Positions 15,125 to 16,931 of a stretch of DNA of 16,931 nucleotides are shown piece after piece. The notes beneath the pieces were generated by a model, which ran no database searches, was not told where the DNA came from, and worked only from the letters and a program-made list of their open reading frames with translations. Origin of the DNA: Bacteroidales bacterium (GTDB lineage Bacteria > Bacteroidota > Bacteroidia > Bacteroidales > JAADGE01); contig JAOZQB010000041.1 in assembly GCA_029932445.1 (NCBI GenBank), positions 1 to 16,931 of the forward strand. Reading direction: 5' to 3'. The first letter of the stretch is position 1. Each line of letters starts with the position of its first letter. The position numbers and the translations under genes are program-made.

Positions 15125-16654
15125 ATGGAAAACCATCGAAAAATAAAACGATTAATTATCGGAATAATTTCTGTATTTCTTGTGGGATCATTTATTTGGT
15201 CTTGCACAAATACTTCTTCCGATAACGGAAAAGAAGTAAAGAAAGAAGTAAAATTTGATAAAGATACTAAAAAATGTATCAGTTGTCATAAAGATCACAA
15301 TCAAGGCGAAAGTATTATTAAACAATGGGAAAACAGTACTCATGCTCAAATGGGTGTTGGTTGTTTATCCTGTCACAAAGCAAATACAGATGATGTTGAT
15401 GCTTATGAACATGAAGGTTATACAATTTCTACAATTGTAACACCTAATGATTGTGCTGTTTGTCATCCGAATGAATCAAAAGAATTTCAGCACAGTTATC
15501 ATGCTGATGCCGGTATGATAATGGGATCTTTAGATAATGTTTTGGCAGAAGTTGTTGAAGGACACGTTGCTTTTAATGACGGTTCAAATCCGGCTGCTGC
15601 TGCCGGTTGTCATCAATGCCACGGTTCAAAAATAGAAGTTTTAAAAGATGATGACGGTAATGCCCTTAAAGATTCTGCAGGTATTGTAAAGTACGATCCT
15701 AAAACATGGCCGAATACCGGTATCGGAAGAATAAATTTAGACGGTTCAAAAGGTTCTTGTTCTGCTTGTCATTCTCGCCATGATTTCAGCAGAGAATTAG
15801 CTCGTAATCCGGAGAATTGCGGTAAATGTCATCAAGGTCCCGATCATCCGCAAATTGAAATTTATCAACTGTCAAAACACGGTATTGCATTTTATGCACA
15901 TAAAGATAAAATGAACTTAGATTCTAAAAGTTGGATTGTGGGTAAAGATTACAGTGCGGCACCGACTTGTGCTACATGTCATATGAGTGCAACCGAGGAC
16001 ATGCCTATAACTCACGATGTTGGTAACAGAATAAGTTGGACATTAAGACCGAAAGTTTCTGAGAAAAAAGATGCAGCTTTAATTGCTAAATATAAAAAAC
16101 TCGGTAAAGAATTACCGGCTGATTTCCTTTCTTGGGAACAAAGACGCGATAATATGAAAAATGTGTGTAAGAATTGCCACGAAAACAGTGTTATTGAGGG
16201 ACATTATATTCAATTTGATAATGAAGTTAATTTGTATAATGAGAAATTCGGTAAACCGGCTTTAAAAATAATGAAATTGCTAAAATCAACAGGTTTAATT
16301 ACAGCCACAAATTTTGACGAACCCGTTGAATGGGATTATTTTTTAATGTGGCATCACGAAGGCAGAAGAGCCAGACACGGTGCATCTATGATGGCACCTG
16401 ATTATACACAATGGCACGGAAATTTTGAAGTTGCCGAAAGATGGTACACTAAAATTGTTCCTGAAATAAAAGAAATTATAGCAAAAGCAAAAAGAACCGG
16501 TAAGTCTAAACAAGCAATAGAAGTTGAGAATGCTCTTAATGAGATTCTAAACAGCGATATGCATAAATGGTATGTAGGTAAAATGAGTTCTGAAGAAGTT
16601 CAGAAAAGAAAAGAAAGTGCAGCCAAATACCGCGAAAGATACTCAAATGAATAG
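15125..16654 (+). CDS. Octaheme cytochrome c of the hydroxylamine oxidoreductase (HAO) superfamily
   Basis: A 509-residue exported multiheme enzyme. Eight CXXCH sites: Cys51-His55, Cys80-His84, Cys110-His114, Cys162-His166, Cys212-His216, Cys232-His236, Cys282-His286 and Cys348-His352; the fourth would be the active-site heme by family order. Asp240-His241 (GPDHPQ after heme 6) matches the Asp-His pair of HAO active sites. THDVGNRISWTLRP (297-309) after heme 7 and the WHHEGRRARHGASMMAPDYTQWHG region (409-432) fit HAO-family proteins such as epsilonproteobacterial Hao, rather than octaheme tetrathionate reductase. The leader ends FIWSC with Cys27 followed by TNTSSDNGKE, suggesting a lipoprotein. 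Related enzymes without the heme-crosslinking Tyr reduce nitrite; those with it oxidise hydroxylamine or hydrazine. Which class applies here cannot be settled by eye (Tyr427 and Tyr441 are candidates). In a nap operon, nitrite reduction to hydroxylamine or ammonium is most likely. No quinol-oxidising tetraheme partner is adjacent. It is the last gene of the operon. Confidence 0.87.
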   Translation: MENHRKIKRLIIGIISVFLVGSFIWSCTNTSSDNGKEVKKEVKFDKDTKKCISCHKDHNQGESIIKQWENSTHAQMGVGCLSCHKANTDDVDAYEHEGYTISTIVTPNDCAVCHPNESKEFQHSYHADAGMIMGSLDNVLAEVVEGHVAFNDGSNPAAAAGCHQCHGSKIEVLKDDDGNALKDSAGIVKYDPKTWPNTGIGRINLDGSKGSCSACHSRHDFSRELARNPENCGKCHQGPDHPQIEIYQLSKHGIAFYAHKDKMNLDSKSWIVGKDYSAAPTCATCHMSATEDMPITHDVGNRISWTLRPKVSEKKDAALIAKYKKLGKELPADFLSWEQRRDNMKNVCKNCHENSVIEGHYIQFDNEVNLYNEKFGKPALKIMKLLKSTGLITATNFDEPVEWDYFLMWHHEGRRARHGASMMAPDYTQWHGNFEVAERWYTKIVPEIKEIIAKAKRTGKSKQAIEVENALNEILNSDMHKWYVGKMSSEEVQKRKESAAKYRERYSNE

Positions 16655-16700
16655 TCTTGAAAAATAATATTTTTGTTTGAGAGATAGTAGTTTTGAATAT

Positions 16701-16728
16701 AAACCGGCTTTAAACAGCCGGTTTTTTT
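16701..16728 (+). terminator. Intrinsic terminator of the nap-octaheme operon
   Basis: AAACCGGCT (16701-16709) and AGCCGGTTT (16716-16724) form a perfect nine-base stem with a six-base loop, and the T-run continues to 16728. It lies 46 bases after the octaheme gene stop and is the first strong terminator after napA. Confidence 0.9.
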
Positions 16729-16907
16729 GTGGAATATGATACCAATTTTGAGCGGATAATACCAAATAAATTTATTATTTAATCAGAAATAATAAAAGAG
16801 ATTTTTTACCTGATTGTCAGAAATCTTATATAGGGACATTCAGAAAATATTATATGACTGATAATAAGTATAATATATGGCTGCCATTTTAATAATTACC
16901 CCAAATT

Positions 16908-16931
16908 ATGCGTATTTTGTTTATTTTTGGG
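16908..16931 (+). CDS. Possible start of a downstream gene (cut by the window edge)
   Basis: An ATG opens a frame reading MRILFIFG up to the last base, which could be the start of a signal peptide or a small membrane protein. Only eight codons are visible, so nothing about function can be said. The 179 bases between the terminator and this ATG are AT-rich, without a clear promoter box; they contain two ATACCAA copies about 20 bases apart (near 16738 and 16760) of unknown meaning. Confidence 0.3.

Noticed and set aside
15125..16654. Octaheme tetrathionate reductase or NrfA-type nitrite reductase as the identity of the multiheme gene
   Set aside because: There are eight CXXCH motifs and no CXXCK site as in NrfA; the Asp-His pair, the HDVGNRISW segment and the region after heme 8 fit the HAO superfamily better than tetrathionate reductase.
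1..16931. CRISPR arrays, insertion sequences, tRNA or rRNA genes
   Set aside because: No regularly spaced repeats, transposase frames, terminal inverted repeats or tRNA-like cloverleaf sequences were seen by eye on either strand.

Overview
The window looks like a low-GC chromosome segment from a Bacteroidota bacterium (Bacteroidales/Marinilabiliales-like; the exact lineage cannot be fixed from sequence alone). Evidence: a secreted protein with a C-terminal type IX secretion (Por) sorting domain, two TAnnTTTG-type -7 promoter boxes, weak Shine-Dalgarno signals, lipoprotein leaders with acidic/Ser/Asn-rich stretches after the Cys, and AT-rich codon use throughout.

Left part (1-3038): a T9SS-sorted surface/secreted protein with two internal beta-sandwich-like repeats runs rightward and meets head-on, with abutting stop codons, a leftward pair made of a SiaC-type (DUF1987) regulatory protein and a membrane-anchored family 2 glycosyltransferase. 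The 18 codons before the start of the secreted protein are open in the same frame and read like a piece of the GroEL C-terminal region, which suggests a recombination scar or an assembly join. A 433-base gap (3039-3471) carries divergent promoters and one strong hairpin.

Middle (3472-7006): pyruvate phosphate dikinase (ppdK) with its own promoter and a strong intrinsic terminator, then a Crp/Fnr-family transcription factor without an Fnr-type iron-sulfur cysteine set.

Right part (7183-16654): a nitrogen-oxide respiration operon. Gene order is napA-napG-napH-napB-napL-napD, as I recall it for the NapC-independent Nap systems of Campylobacter/Wolinella, followed in the same direction by an Alginate_exp-type outer-membrane beta-barrel and an octaheme cytochrome c of the hydroxylamine oxidoreductase (HAO) superfamily. 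No terminator or consensus promoter is visible between napA and the octaheme gene, and a strong terminator follows the latter. A 16-base inverted repeat of the TGT-N10-ACA class sits about 70 bases before napA, so the Crp/Fnr regulator encoded just upstream is a natural candidate activator.

Proposed working model (inference): menaquinol electrons enter through the NapH/NapG iron-sulfur module, pass to a diheme NapB that here appears to be a lipoprotein, and reduce nitrate to nitrite at NapA. The octaheme HAO-like lipoprotein would then process nitrite (to hydroxylamine, NO or ammonium) in the periplasm, with the outer-membrane barrel possibly helping anion passage. No NapC/NrfH-type quinol dehydrogenase, NrfA, NapF or haoC-like gene is present in the window. 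The operon, a possible nitrate-to-reduced-nitrogen module in Bacteroidota, is the most interesting part of the region.
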